Part shown: piece by piece, positions 27,784 through 36,592 of the stretch | How positions within the stretch are numbered: the first letter of the stretch is position 1 | How the letters are laid out: every line of letters starts with the position of its first letter | Assembly: GCA_943789365.1 (NCBI GenBank) | Contig: CALSTV010000001.1 | Coordinates: 2,294,001 to 2,358,000, forward strand | From: an uncultured Flavobacteriaceae bacterium | GTDB lineage: Bacteria > Bacteroidota > Bacteroidia > Flavobacteriales > Flavobacteriaceae | DNA: 64,000 nt | Direction: 5' to 3' | Notes under the pieces: model-generated | Seen by the model: the letters and a program-made list of their open reading frames with translations, nothing else | What the model was told of the DNA's origin: nothing | Databases searched by the model: none | Program-made: the position numbers and the translations under genes

Positions 27784-27799
27784 CAGACAAATAATGTAT

Positions 27800-28573
27800 A
27801 TGAAATCAATCAAAGCGTTTGCTGTTGTCAATCTGTTTCTCTTTTTACTCAATTCTTGCGCTCCAAAAAAAGATGTGGTGTATTTTGGAGGGGTTGATAC
27901 ACTCCAAGTAGCCAAGGCAAACCTCAGTTATGCACCTGTGTATAAAGCAGACGATCAATTAGCGATCACGGTTTCAGCCCTAGATAATGCAGCGGCCTTA
28001 CCTTTTAATTTACCTGTGGCTAGCTTTAATACCGACGGGAAGAGTGCAGTAGGTACTCAACAACTACAAACCTATTTGATAGCGAAAGACGGATCCATTA
28101 ATTTTCCGCAGTTGGGGACGCTACAAATGGCAGGGTTGACCCGTTTGCAAGCCATAGACTTATTCAATGAAAAGCTAGCCCCTTTTTTAGTAGATCCAGT
28201 GGTGAACATTACCTTATTGAATTTTAAGGTAACCGTATTAGGTGAGGTGAAAAAACCAGGAACTTATCCTGTAAAAACCGAACGTATTTCGGTGATTGAA
28301 GCACTGGGTAAAGCTGGTGATTTGACCATTCATGGGACACGTCAAAATGCCTTGTTGATACGAGAAACGGCAGAAGGGAAACAGTACGAACGCATTGATT
28401 TAACGGCATCAGATTTATTTAGTTCCCCGTACTATTATATGCAACAAAACGATGTCTTGTATATTGAACCGAACAAACCCAAAGTCAATTCTTCGGCAAC
28501 TAGTGCTACCACTGGCGTGTGGATATCCATTACCTCCCTGTTGATCACTATCATTACCTTGATTGTAAAATAA
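27800..28573 (+). CDS. wza: Wza-like polysaccharide export lipoprotein
   Basis: Starting at ATG 27800, the product begins MKSIKAFAVVNLFLFLLNSC, a lipoprotein signal with the lipidated Cys20. This start agrees with the -7 box at 27776, whereas ATG 27749 would bury the signal. The 257-residue protein has a polysaccharide export (PES) domain (YKADDQLAITVSAL, GSINFPQLGTLQMAGLTRLQA, VVNITLLNFKVTVLGEV) and a SLBB repeat (KKPGTYPVKTERISVIEAL). It ends with a C-terminal hydrophobic helix (ISITSLLITIITLIV), as in Wza, where such a helix forms the outer-membrane pore. It exports the polymer together with the Wzc-like protein. Confidence 0.9.
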   Translation: MKSIKAFAVVNLFLFLLNSCAPKKDVVYFGGVDTLQVAKANLSYAPVYKADDQLAITVSALDNAAALPFNLPVASFNTDGKSAVGTQQLQTYLIAKDGSINFPQLGTLQMAGLTRLQAIDLFNEKLAPFLVDPVVNITLLNFKVTVLGEVKKPGTYPVKTERISVIEALGKAGDLTIHGTRQNALLIRETAEGKQYERIDLTASDLFSSPYYYMQQNDVLYIEPNKPKVNSSATSATTGVWISITSLLITIITLIVK

Positions 28574-28581
28574 GAATTTCT

Positions 28582-30948
28582 ATGAATACGCAACCAACAC
28601 ATATACAACCTCAAGAGGAAATGGAAGATACCTTGAATCTGAGGGATGAACTTCAAAAATACTTAATACACTGGAAATGGTTTGTGTTATCTGTTTTTGT
28701 GTTTTTTAGTGTGACTTTTGTTTATTTGCGTTATGCTACGCCGCAATACCATGTGAGTAGCTCTTTATTGCTAAAGCAAGACCGGGTGGGGATGCGCTCG
28801 GAAATGGCAGCCTTTCAAGATTTGGGCATGTTGAATGGGAGTCATACGAATATGTACAATGAAATGGAACGCATGAAATCGAGAACGGTTGCGAAAACAG
28901 TCGTAGAGGATTTGCAATTGAACCATCTGTACTTTAAAAAGGGTAGACTTAAGGAATCAGAGATTTTTGCTGGGACTAGCCCTGTCCTTTTGAAGGTCTT
29001 AGATACTGCGGCTGTCTATAAAAAATTAGACACTACTTTTTACGTGCGTATGCTGTCCCCGAGTCAATTTGCCTTATTGGATGTAGAAAAAATAGAGACT
29101 CGCACTGTTGCCTTTAACACTACCTTTTCAATCAAAGAAGTTTCTTTTGAATTGCACTGGCAAACGGAAGACATTGAAGAAACGATTGGTGAAGAAATTC
29201 GTATTCAAATCATACCTGTAGAATATGCCATCAACAGTGTGGTAGGAGGGGTTCAAATAGCACCCACAGATCAAATGTCCGATGTGTTGGTGTTGTCTAT
29301 GAAACATCCGGTTCGGAATAAAGCAAAAGCAATTGTCAATACCTTGGTGAAAAACTTCCAAAAAATGGACATTTTGGACAAAAGTGAAATAGAAAAAAAT
29401 ACGGCCGACTTTGTCACGGAACGTTTGTTTATCATTCAAGCCGAACTAGATGCGGTGGACAAACAAGCAGAAGCCTATAAAAATGAAAATAAGTTGACAA
29501 ACGTAGAAAAGGAGTCAGAGCAATTTTTTCAGACCGTAAGTCAAAGTGAACAGGCTTTGTTTGATACCAATACCCAATTAAAATTGGTGGTTTTTATGAA
29601 GGAGTACCTGCAAAAGGATGCTGGGACCTATGGATTAATACCTGCTTTAGGTTTTTCAGATCCTGGTATCACAGCTTTAACGGGGCAATACAATGCAGTT
29701 GTGTTGGAACGTAACCGAGTACTGCGTAATTCTACGGCTAACAACCCATTAGTTCAAAATTTTGATGCTCAATTAGACAACTTACAGACAAGTTTGCAAC
29801 AAAGCCTGCAGAATTTAGAAGCTTCGTTGCATATTACCTTAGAGGAGCTCACCAAGCAAGACATGCGCATCAACGATAAGATAGGAACCATTCCTAGAAA
29901 AGAGCGAGAGTATAGAAACATTGTGCGTCAGCAAGGTATCAAAGAAGCCTTGTATTTGTACCTATTACAAAAGCAAGAAGAAACTCAGATTTCCTTGGCG
30001 GTAATTACGGCCAATTCTAGAGTGATTGATGTAGCCTACGGTTCCAATTCCCCAGTTGCTCCTAAAAAGAAAATTGTTTTATTGGCAGGGATTTTAATAG
30101 GAATGTTATTGCCTTTTTCAATTATATACCTACACGATTTGTTAGATAACAAAATGCACAGTCGTAGAGACTTGGAGAAAGTGGTAACGGCACCTATGTT
30201 AGGGGATATTCCTATCAATCCAACGAAAGAGCATATTGTAGTAAGAGAAGGGGAGCGTTCCAGTACGGCAGAAGCCTTCCGTTTGTTACGGACAAACTTA
30301 GATTTTATGTTGGACGTTGAAAAAGGTTGTCAATCCATATTTGTTACATCTACAACCTCTGGAGAAGGAAAATCTTTTGTGTCTGTCAATTTAGCATCTG
30401 CACTGGCCTTGTCCGGTAAGAAAGTAGCCCTTGTGGGGATGGATCTACGAGCGCCTAAAATTACCGCCTATCTCGACGTAGAAAATAAAAAAGGAATTAC
30501 CAATTATATCATAGATACTTCATTGTCTTTAGAGGATATCAAATTTCAGTTAGAGAAACATGACAATTTAGATATCTATTCTTCAGGTGTGATTCCGCCC
30601 AATCCGGCAGAATTATTATTACACGATAGGGTGAAAGGTTTGTTCGCATCATTAAAGGAACATTACGATTATTTGGTAGTGGATACAGCTCCAGTAAACC
30701 TCGTAACAGATACTTTAATGATAAGCACATATGCCGATATGTTTGTCTATGTAGCAAGAGCGGATTATTTGGACAAGCGATTGTTGTCTATTCCACAAAA
30801 CTTGTATACAGATAAACGCCTGCCAAACATGGTAATGCTTATCAATGGTTCAGATTACAAAAAGAGCTATGGCTATGGTTCCTACGGAGCCTATGGATAT
30901 GGTGAAGAAATTCCTGATCCTTGGTGGAAAACGATTTTTAGAGGGTAG
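28582..30948 (+). CDS. wzc: Wzc-like polysaccharide co-polymerase / tyrosine autokinase
   Basis: I choose ATG 28582 (MNTQPTHIQ); a GTG at 28519 lies in wza. The 788-residue inner-membrane protein has a first membrane helix at about residues 33-52, a long periplasmic Wzz domain with coiled-coil stretches, and a second helix near residue 500 (IVLLAGILIGMLLPFSIIYL). The cytoplasmic BY-kinase domain carries Walker A TTSGEGKSFVSVNLA near residue 590 and Walker A' VALVGMDLRAPK. The tail SYGYGSYGAYGYG is a tyrosine cluster for autophosphorylation. It controls chain length and export with Wza. Confidence 0.93.
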   Translation: MNTQPTHIQPQEEMEDTLNLRDELQKYLIHWKWFVLSVFVFFSVTFVYLRYATPQYHVSSSLLLKQDRVGMRSEMAAFQDLGMLNGSHTNMYNEMERMKSRTVAKTVVEDLQLNHLYFKKGRLKESEIFAGTSPVLLKVLDTAAVYKKLDTTFYVRMLSPSQFALLDVEKIETRTVAFNTTFSIKEVSFELHWQTEDIEETIGEEIRIQIIPVEYAINSVVGGVQIAPTDQMSDVLVLSMKHPVRNKAKAIVNTLVKNFQKMDILDKSEIEKNTADFVTERLFIIQAELDAVDKQAEAYKNENKLTNVEKESEQFFQTVSQSEQALFDTNTQLKLVVFMKEYLQKDAGTYGLIPALGFSDPGITALTGQYNAVVLERNRVLRNSTANNPLVQNFDAQLDNLQTSLQQSLQNLEASLHITLEELTKQDMRINDKIGTIPRKEREYRNIVRQQGIKEALYLYLLQKQEETQISLAVITANSRVIDVAYGSNSPVAPKKKIVLLAGILIGMLLPFSIIYLHDLLDNKMHSRRDLEKVVTAPMLGDIPINPTKEHIVVREGERSSTAEAFRLLRTNLDFMLDVEKGCQSIFVTSTTSGEGKSFVSVNLASALALSGKKVALVGMDLRAPKITAYLDVENKKGITNYIIDTSLSLEDIKFQLEKHDNLDIYSSGVIPPNPAELLLHDRVKGLFASLKEHYDYLVVDTAPVNLVTDTLMISTYADMFVYVARADYLDKRLLSIPQNLYTDKRLPNMVMLINGSDYKKSYGYGSYGAYGYGEEIPDPWWKTIFRG

Positions 30949-31310
30949 GCTGTCGGCATTTCGACACTGCTATACTGAAAAGGTCAGAGGAAGGAATTCC
31001 GTAACGTGAACAACTAGCATCTTAGTTGCTGATTAAGGTCTAATTTCGATCCTATAGTTACTTCTCCAGATTTATGTCCGGGTCAAAGTCAACGTCAGCG
31101 TCAGCGTCAAAGTCTATGTGCTCCTAGCCTAGAGACAGCCGTTTTTCTTTCCTATTCTCAATAATTAGCATCAAGACCTTATCGTTTTATAAAAAGACAA
31201 ATAAATCTTTCTTTCAACGATGCTATATGCGTAAGTATGCGTAAATTTACAGCCAAATTCAAACCTGTAGAAATGCATAAGAAATTCGTTTCTTTGACAA
31301 TATAATTCAT
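30949..31310. other. Intergenic region without a gene (contains hexamer repeat)
   Basis: No open frame of credible size lies between wzc and ccsBA. Visible content is the GTCAAA-type hexamer array at 31082-31117 and an AT-rich leader before ccsBA with TAAATTTA near 31241, a weak match to the -7 box. This gap marks the end of the polysaccharide locus. Confidence 0.6.
31082..31117. repeat. Hexamer array upstream of ccsBA (GTCAAA/GTCAGC, 6 units)
   Basis: Six consecutive 6-mers begin with GTC: GTCAAA, GTCAAC, GTCAGC, GTCAGC, GTCAAA, GTCTAT. The same unit family recurs at 34513-34578, directly after ccsBA, in the same orientation. Confidence 0.8.
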
Positions 31311-34300
31311 ATGAAAAAAATCATAGCTCATTTGTTCAGTACACGGTTAATGGCCGTATTATTTTTAGTTTTTGCTGCCGCTATGGGAGTGGCTACTTTT
31401 ATTGAGAACGACTATGGGACGCAAACGTCCAAAGCACTGGTTTACAATTCGTGGTGGTTTGAGTTGATCATGCTTTTATTTGCAATTAATTTTTTCGGAA
31501 ATATCTTTCGATATCGATTGTATAAAAAAGAAAAATGGCCTGTTTTGCTATTCCATCTCTCTTTTTTCTTGATTTTGTTGGGTGCTGGCGTTACGAGATA
31601 TGTTAGTTATGAGGGAATCATGCCTATCAAAGAAGGAGAAACTTCCAATGTCTTCTTTTCCGATAGAACCTATCTTAAAATAACCATGGATGACAACAAA
31701 GATCAAAGAGTTGTTTTAGATCCGATGTTACTTTCCGCATGGGGAACAAATGATTACACCTTTACAACCGATTTTAGAAAACAAGAAGCTGAATTTGAGT
31801 TGCTAGATTACATTCCAAATGCCTTTACAAGTTTTAAAGAAAATGATGAAGGAGATCTCTATTTGCATTTTGTAGAATCGAGTAGCGGAAGTCGTCATGA
31901 TCATTATATTAAAAAGGGAGAGCTTGAAAATGTGCACGGTGTACTCATTGGATTTGCACATAAAAAAAACGCTTTGGTGAATTTTGAGTTTGAAGATGAC
32001 GAATTTAAAATGGAATCTATGTTTGAGGGTACCTTTTTGAGAATGGCTGATCAATTGAGAGGAACTATTGCTAAGGATACTTTGGAAACATTCAAATACC
32101 TCACCTTACACAATATTGCAGGCATGAGCTTTGTAGTGCCAAAACCTCCACTAAACGGAGAAATGGCATTGGTGTCTGGAAATAGTGATGAGCATCCAGA
32201 AGACGCCATCAAACTTAAGGTAACTACAAAAAACGAAACCCAAGAAATTTTGGTGCATGGTGGGCAATACAGTTCAAATCCACCAGTGCAATTTACCATG
32301 GGAGGTTTGAATTTTAGAGTGGCCTATGGTGCCAATGAAATTCATTTGCCTTTTCAAATCAAATTGAACGATTTTCAATTGGAAAAATATCCTGGTTCCG
32401 AAAGCGCTATGTCCTACGCAAGTGAAATTACGGTCATAGATTCTGAGGAGACATTTGACTTTAGGGTATTTATGAATAATATTCTCAATTATAAAGGTTA
32501 TAAGTTCTTTCAATCGAGCTATAACATCACACCAGAATATGAAGAGACACGTTTGTCTGTGAACCATGATTACTGGGGGACTACAATTACCTATATCGGC
32601 TACTTTTTACTATATGCTGGATTGATGCTCATTCTCTTTATGAAAAACACCCGATTCTCTTATTTACGTCATCAGTTGCGCAAATTAAAATCGAAAAAGG
32701 CTTTGTCGGTTATCGCTATAATGATGTTGTCAGCCACTACTTCGTTTGCTCAAGAACACGATCATGAGCACGAAGAAGGACACAATCATCAACATGAGGA
32801 AAAACAAACGACCACCCAACATGCCAATCATGGTATGGAAATTACGAGTGCGCAAATAGATTCACTTTTGACTTCTAATATCGTTTCAAAATCACACGCT
32901 GAAGACTTTAGTAAATTGGTCATTCAAGACGCAGGCGGACGTATGAAACCCGTACATACCTTTGCTTCTCAATTGCTTCGAAAAGTGAGTAAAAGTGATG
33001 AATACAAGGGCTTAGATGCGAATCAGGTATTTGTTTCAATTGTTGAAAATCCAAGATTGTGGTTTCAGGTACCTGTCATTTATCTCGAACGCGGTAATGA
33101 TAAAATTCGTGAATTACTAGGAATCGCTACAACTGAAAAATATGCGCGTTTGATTGACTTTATAGACGATGAAGGGCGTTATAAAATTAAAGGTATTGTT
33201 GAAGAAGCACAGAAAAATAACATCAAAAGTAAGTTTCAAAAAGATGCGATCAATATCGACAAAAGAGTCGGATTGCTCTATTCTGCTATTGGAGGCGGAA
33301 TCTTGCGAATTTTTCCAATTCCAAACGATGAGAATAATACTTGGGTATCGCAACCAGAGTTGTACAATGCACCTTTCTCGGGTATTGACTCTGTATTCGT
33401 AAAGCAAATTTTGCCAGTGTATATTCAAACCTTACACGAGTCTAAACTTGCGAATGATTATACAGAAGCCACAAAAATATTGGACGGCGTAAAGAACTTT
33501 CAAAAGAAATTTGGGGCAGAGGTGTATCCTTCAGACGATAAAATAAAATTTGAAATTGCTTACAATAAATACGATGTGTTCAAAAAATTGTTCAAGTACT
33601 ATATGTACGCTGGACTGTTGTTGTTTGTATTCGTAATCATTCAAATATTCAGTCCTAATAAAATTGTCAACCTCGTTTTGAAATTTACAATTGGTCTGGT
33701 GATTCTGTTTTTTACCATGCATACCGCAGGTCTTATTGCACGTTGGTTTGTAAGTGGACATGCGCCTTGGAGTAATGCCTATGAATCTATGATTTATGTA
33801 GGATGGGCAACCATGTTATTTGGTTTGCTATTTGGTAGAAAATCTATATTGACAATTGCTGCAACGGCATTCCTTACGTCTATGATATTGATGATTGCAC
33901 ATTGGAATTGGATGGATCCGGAAATTGCAAATCTAGTACCTGTGCTGAATTCGTACTGGTTGATGATACATGTAGCTATTATCGTAGCGAGTTATGGACC
34001 TTTTGCCTTGGCTATGATTTTAGGATTGATAGCGCTCATGTTGATGATCGCAACCAACAAAAAGAACAAAAAGAAACTCAATAGAACCATTAAAGAGTTG
34101 ACCTATATCAATGAAATGTCAATAACAGTTGGACTTGTAATGCTTACTATTGGAAACTTTCTTGGAGGTATGTGGGCCAATGAAAGTTGGGGGCGTTATT
34201 GGGGATGGGATCCTAAAGAAACTTGGGCATTAATCTCTATTATGATCTATGCCTTTGTACTGCATATGCGTCTGGTTCCAGGGCTTAGAGGACGTTTTAC

Positions 34301-34502
34301 CTATAACCTGCTGTCTGTTTATGCCTTTGCATCCATTATGATGACCTATTTTGGTGTGAATTTCTACTTGTCTGGATTGCATTCTTATGCAAGTGGTGAC
34401 AAAATCGTAACACCAAGTTTTGTGTATTATTCAATTATCACAGTTGCAGTCATAGGGATTTTCGCCTATAGAAAGTATATAAAATATTATAAGAAGAAAT
34501 AA
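31311..34502 (+). CDS. ccsBA: Cytochrome c biogenesis protein, CcsB(ResB)-CcsA fusion
   Basis: This 1063-residue fused system II cytochrome c synthase has the usual size for the Bacteroidota version. The N-terminal part is ResB/Ccs1-like (membrane helices near residues 10-30, 45-65, 75-95 and 425-445, with a large periplasmic domain). The C-terminal part is CcsA with multiple helices and the tryptophan-rich heme-handling motif WGRYWGWDPKETWA near residue 965. Together they export heme and attach it to CXXCH apocytochromes. Between the halves, near residues 481-508, lies a His/Glu-rich stretch (EHDHEHEEGHNHQHEEK). A second signal-like segment (MLSATTSFAQ) precedes it, marking the join. Confidence 0.94.
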   Translation: MKKIIAHLFSTRLMAVLFLVFAAAMGVATFIENDYGTQTSKALVYNSWWFELIMLLFAINFFGNIFRYRLYKKEKWPVLLFHLSFFLILLGAGVTRYVSYEGIMPIKEGETSNVFFSDRTYLKITMDDNKDQRVVLDPMLLSAWGTNDYTFTTDFRKQEAEFELLDYIPNAFTSFKENDEGDLYLHFVESSSGSRHDHYIKKGELENVHGVLIGFAHKKNALVNFEFEDDEFKMESMFEGTFLRMADQLRGTIAKDTLETFKYLTLHNIAGMSFVVPKPPLNGEMALVSGNSDEHPEDAIKLKVTTKNETQEILVHGGQYSSNPPVQFTMGGLNFRVAYGANEIHLPFQIKLNDFQLEKYPGSESAMSYASEITVIDSEETFDFRVFMNNILNYKGYKFFQSSYNITPEYEETRLSVNHDYWGTTITYIGYFLLYAGLMLILFMKNTRFSYLRHQLRKLKSKKALSVIAIMMLSATTSFAQEHDHEHEEGHNHQHEEKQTTTQHANHGMEITSAQIDSLLTSNIVSKSHAEDFSKLVIQDAGGRMKPVHTFASQLLRKVSKSDEYKGLDANQVFVSIVENPRLWFQVPVIYLERGNDKIRELLGIATTEKYARLIDFIDDEGRYKIKGIVEEAQKNNIKSKFQKDAINIDKRVGLLYSAIGGGILRIFPIPNDENNTWVSQPELYNAPFSGIDSVFVKQILPVYIQTLHESKLANDYTEATKILDGVKNFQKKFGAEVYPSDDKIKFEIAYNKYDVFKKLFKYYMYAGLLLFVFVIIQIFSPNKIVNLVLKFTIGLVILFFTMHTAGLIARWFVSGHAPWSNAYESMIYVGWATMLFGLLFGRKSILTIAATAFLTSMILMIAHWNWMDPEIANLVPVLNSYWLMIHVAIIVASYGPFALAMILGLIALMLMIATNKKNKKKLNRTIKELTYINEMSITVGLVMLTIGNFLGGMWANESWGRYWGWDPKETWALISIMIYAFVLHMRLVPGLRGRFTYNLLSVYAFASIMMTYFGVNFYLSGLHSYASGDKIVTPSFVYYSIITVAVIGIFAYRKYIKYYKKK

Positions 34503-34512
34503 GAGGGATTGG

Positions 34513-34578
34513 TCAAAGTCTGAGTCATAGTCAAAGTCAGAGTCAAAGTCAAAGTCTTCGTCAGAGTCGAAGTCTATC
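34513..34578. repeat. Hexamer array downstream of ccsBA (GTCAAA/GTCAGA, 11 units)
   Basis: Eleven consecutive 6-mers begin with GTC: GTCAAA (four copies), GTCAGA (two) and single variants. They start ten bases after the ccsBA stop. Read on the minus strand the period gives an Asp/Phe/Ser repeat (DFDSD-like), which I regard as a by-product and not a gene. Confidence 0.88.
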
Positions 34579-34690
34579 ACCATATTTTTATAAGATTTCT
34601 TTATCCTTCTGTACAAAAACTGTAAATTCGCATTCTGAAAATAGTAAAAAATCAATCCTTTTGAAAGGGGAATAAATAAGTAACAAAAGT

Positions 34691-35206
34691 ATGTTTAGTA
34701 AATATTTTAAATTAGCAATCGCAGCATTGATATCAGTTTGGGCAGTATTCCAATTTATGGATGAGAATATTATGAATGGAATCATGATATTGTTGTTGGC
34801 AGGAGTATTTGTGTTTTTCTTCTATAAAAATGAATTTCTATTGTTGGCATTCTTACAAATCAGAAAACAAAACTTTCCTGGAGCTCAAAAGTGGTTGGCC
34901 TACATTAAGAACCCTTCTTCAGCTTTGAGAAAACCACAAGAGGCGTATTACTACTTCTTACAAGGTTTGATGTTGACGCAAACAAGTATGACGCAAGCAG
35001 AGAAATTGTTTAAAAAAGCGTTGAAACTGGGGCTCTCTATGGATCACGATGTAGCCATGGCAAAATTAAACTTAGCGGGTGTAGCCATGCACAAACGTAG
35101 AAAGCGTGAAGCCACTACTTTATTGAATGAAGCAAAAAAATTAGACAAGCACGGAATGCTAAAAGATCAAATAGCAATGATGAAGCAGCAAATGAAAAAA
35201 ATGTAG
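34691..35206 (+). CDS. Membrane protein with TPR-like cytoplasmic domain
   Basis: This 171-residue protein has two N-terminal membrane helices (about residues 7-23 and 31-46, FKLAIAALISVWAVF and GIMILLLAGVFVFFF). They are followed by helical repeats of tetratricopeptide type: FPGAQKWLAYIKNPSSALRKPQEAYYYFLQGLMLTQ, then AEKLFKKALKLGLSMDHDVAMAKLNLAGVAMHKRRKREA. The repeats suggest a scaffold or partner-binding role at the inner membrane. I do not know a specific function. A clear terminator follows at 35232. Confidence 0.75.
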   Translation: MFSKYFKLAIAALISVWAVFQFMDENIMNGIMILLLAGVFVFFFYKNEFLLLAFLQIRKQNFPGAQKWLAYIKNPSSALRKPQEAYYYFLQGLMLTQTSMTQAEKLFKKALKLGLSMDHDVAMAKLNLAGVAMHKRRKREATTLLNEAKKLDKHGMLKDQIAMMKQQMKKM

Positions 35207-35231
35207 TACCGGTTATCTACCACATAAAAGG

Positions 35232-35264
35232 AATCAGTTTGTACATTGCAAACTGATTTTTTTT
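35232..35264 (+). terminator. Rho-independent terminator
   Basis: A perfect 10-bp stem, AATCAGTTTG (35232-35241) with CAAACTGATT (35249-35258), and a 7-base loop run into a T8 tract. It ends the transcript of the TPR-like protein gene. Confidence 0.85.
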
Positions 35265-35338
35265 GCACTAAATTTAGTATCTTTATTTTTAAAATTGGCC
35301 ACCATATGGGCTTAAGTAAAATCTGAAATATTTATCAA

Positions 35339-35467
35339 ATGAGTAGAATGCTACGTAGAAAAAGACCAAATCAGAAAAGAGCAGTATTGCTTGTGATTCT
35401 TCTTGTGGCGATTGTTTATCTGTTGTTGCATGTTGATGAATTAGTCACGTCGTTGTTTGCATCTTAG
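35339..35467 (+). CDS. Small single-span membrane protein (42 aa)
   Basis: ATG 35339 to TAG 35465-35467 encodes 42 residues. A strongly basic N-terminus (MSRMLRRKRPNQKR) is followed by one hydrophobic helix (AVLLVILLVAIVYLLLH) and a short polar tail. The positive-inside rule predicts the N-terminus in the cytoplasm. The gene lies just after a terminator and has a near -7 box (TATCTTTA, about 35279-35286) upstream, so it could have its own promoter. No family is recognised. The composition is too biased for a chance frame in this AT-rich DNA, but expression is unproven. Confidence 0.5.
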   Translation: MSRMLRRKRPNQKRAVLLVILLVAIVYLLLHVDELVTSLFAS

Positions 35468-35491
35468 TTAAACGAATGCGTTTTCCGTCCC

Positions 35492-36592
35492 TTATTTTTT
35501 ATAACGCCTGTCTTTCCATATATAGCTATTGGTTAGACTCAAAAGTACTACCGACGTGGAAAAAATAGGGTAAAGGAATGCGCTAATTACCACAGTAATA
35601 CCCAGGATTTTCTTTTTGTAAAATTGATTTGTTTTTATGAGGAATAGTAGGTCGGTTACAAACTTTACGGAAAAAAGGGTCCATGTTAAAACGGGGTCTA
35701 AAAATGGTAATATGAACATTGATGCGTTGGTGAAGAAAACTATTCCGCCCGTAGAAATTCCCAATACATTTCGAACAGCTGTGGTCTTTGCTGCCCAACG
35801 GATTCGTTGAGAAAATAATGAATGCCATGTACTTTGAGGATGTGTTTGCACAATGCAGTCTGTAGCTGCTAAAAAATTCAGTTTTGAAATGTCTTGTTTC
35901 GCAAACTTTTCAAGAAGGAAAATATCATCTCCACTAGCAATATGTTTATTTCCCTCGTAGCCGTGTAGCGCATAAAATGTTGGTTTGTAAAAACAGAGAT
36001 TTGCACCGTTGCATAAAAACGGAACCTTTTTTTGAAAAGTAGCAATGGTTACCCCTTGAAGACATAAAAAATTGAGATGCTGAAACGCTTGTAAAAAAGA
36101 ACCGTTACTAATATAGCTAACCGGCCCAGCAATAAAATGAGAGTCGTTTTGTTGCAAGAAAGTATTATAGGCTTCTAGCCAATTTAATGGAATAATACAA
36201 TCGGCATCGGTAGTGACAATCCAGTCATGTTGTGTGTGAGAAATGCCGTATTCAAGCGCTGCTTTTTTTGAAGGGATACTACTGTTTAGTAAACGGATAG
36301 GGAAATTCGGATGACTTTCTTTGAAATTAGTAATTAACCGTGATGAATTATCATCTGAATGATCATCAATACAGATGACTTCGAAATGTGATGTCGGATA
36401 ATTTAGTTTTGAAAGACTTTGTAAGAGAATGGGTAGGTGTTCAGATTCATTTCGGAAGGGTATTAGAATTGAAAAGTTGTTTTTTTGGGGATGCATTTCA
36501 GCTTCATGAGTGGTGCTTTGTTCAAGCCCCATATATAGATAGAAGAGCAACACACAATACGTCAACATAAGGCAAATGATAAATACGATCAT
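35492..36592 (-). CDS. Glycosyltransferase family 2, membrane-associated
   Basis: This 366-residue protein has an N-terminal membrane helix and a GT2 domain: FSILIPFRNESEHLPILLQSL, CIDDHSDDNSS, the TTDADC metal-binding motif near residue 130, GDDIFLLEKF and the processive-type QRIRWAAK (Q-x-x-R-W) near residue 258. Two or three membrane helices follow at the C-terminus. It resembles GT2 enzymes that glycosylate lipids or carotenoids. Its start overlaps the end of the YbhN-like gene on the same strand by four bases, so the two are co-translated, a pairing expected for a glycolipid synthase and a partner membrane protein. The acceptor is unknown. Confidence 0.85.
   Translation of the reverse strand: MIVFIICLMLTYCVLLFYLYMGLEQSTTHEAEMHPQKNNFSILIPFRNESEHLPILLQSLSKLNYPTSHFEVICIDDHSDDNSSRLITNFKESHPNFPIRLLNSSIPSKKAALEYGISHTQHDWIVTTDADCIIPLNWLEAYNTFLQQNDSHFIAGPVSYISNGSFLQAFQHLNFLCLQGVTIATFQKKVPFLCNGANLCFYKPTFYALHGYEGNKHIASGDDIFLLEKFAKQDISKLNFLAATDCIVQTHPQSTWHSLFSQRIRWAAKTTAVRNVLGISTGGIVFFTNASMFILPFLDPVLTWTLFSVKFVTDLLFLIKTNQFYKKKILGITVVISAFLYPIFSTSVVLLSLTNSYIWKDRRYKK

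Noticed and set aside
34431-34655. Minus-strand frame encoding an Asp/Phe/Ser repeat protein (DFDSD-type)
   Set aside because: It is the read-through of the GTCAAA hexamer array, whose 6-base period keeps any frame open. There is no promoter or family, and it overlaps ccsBA.
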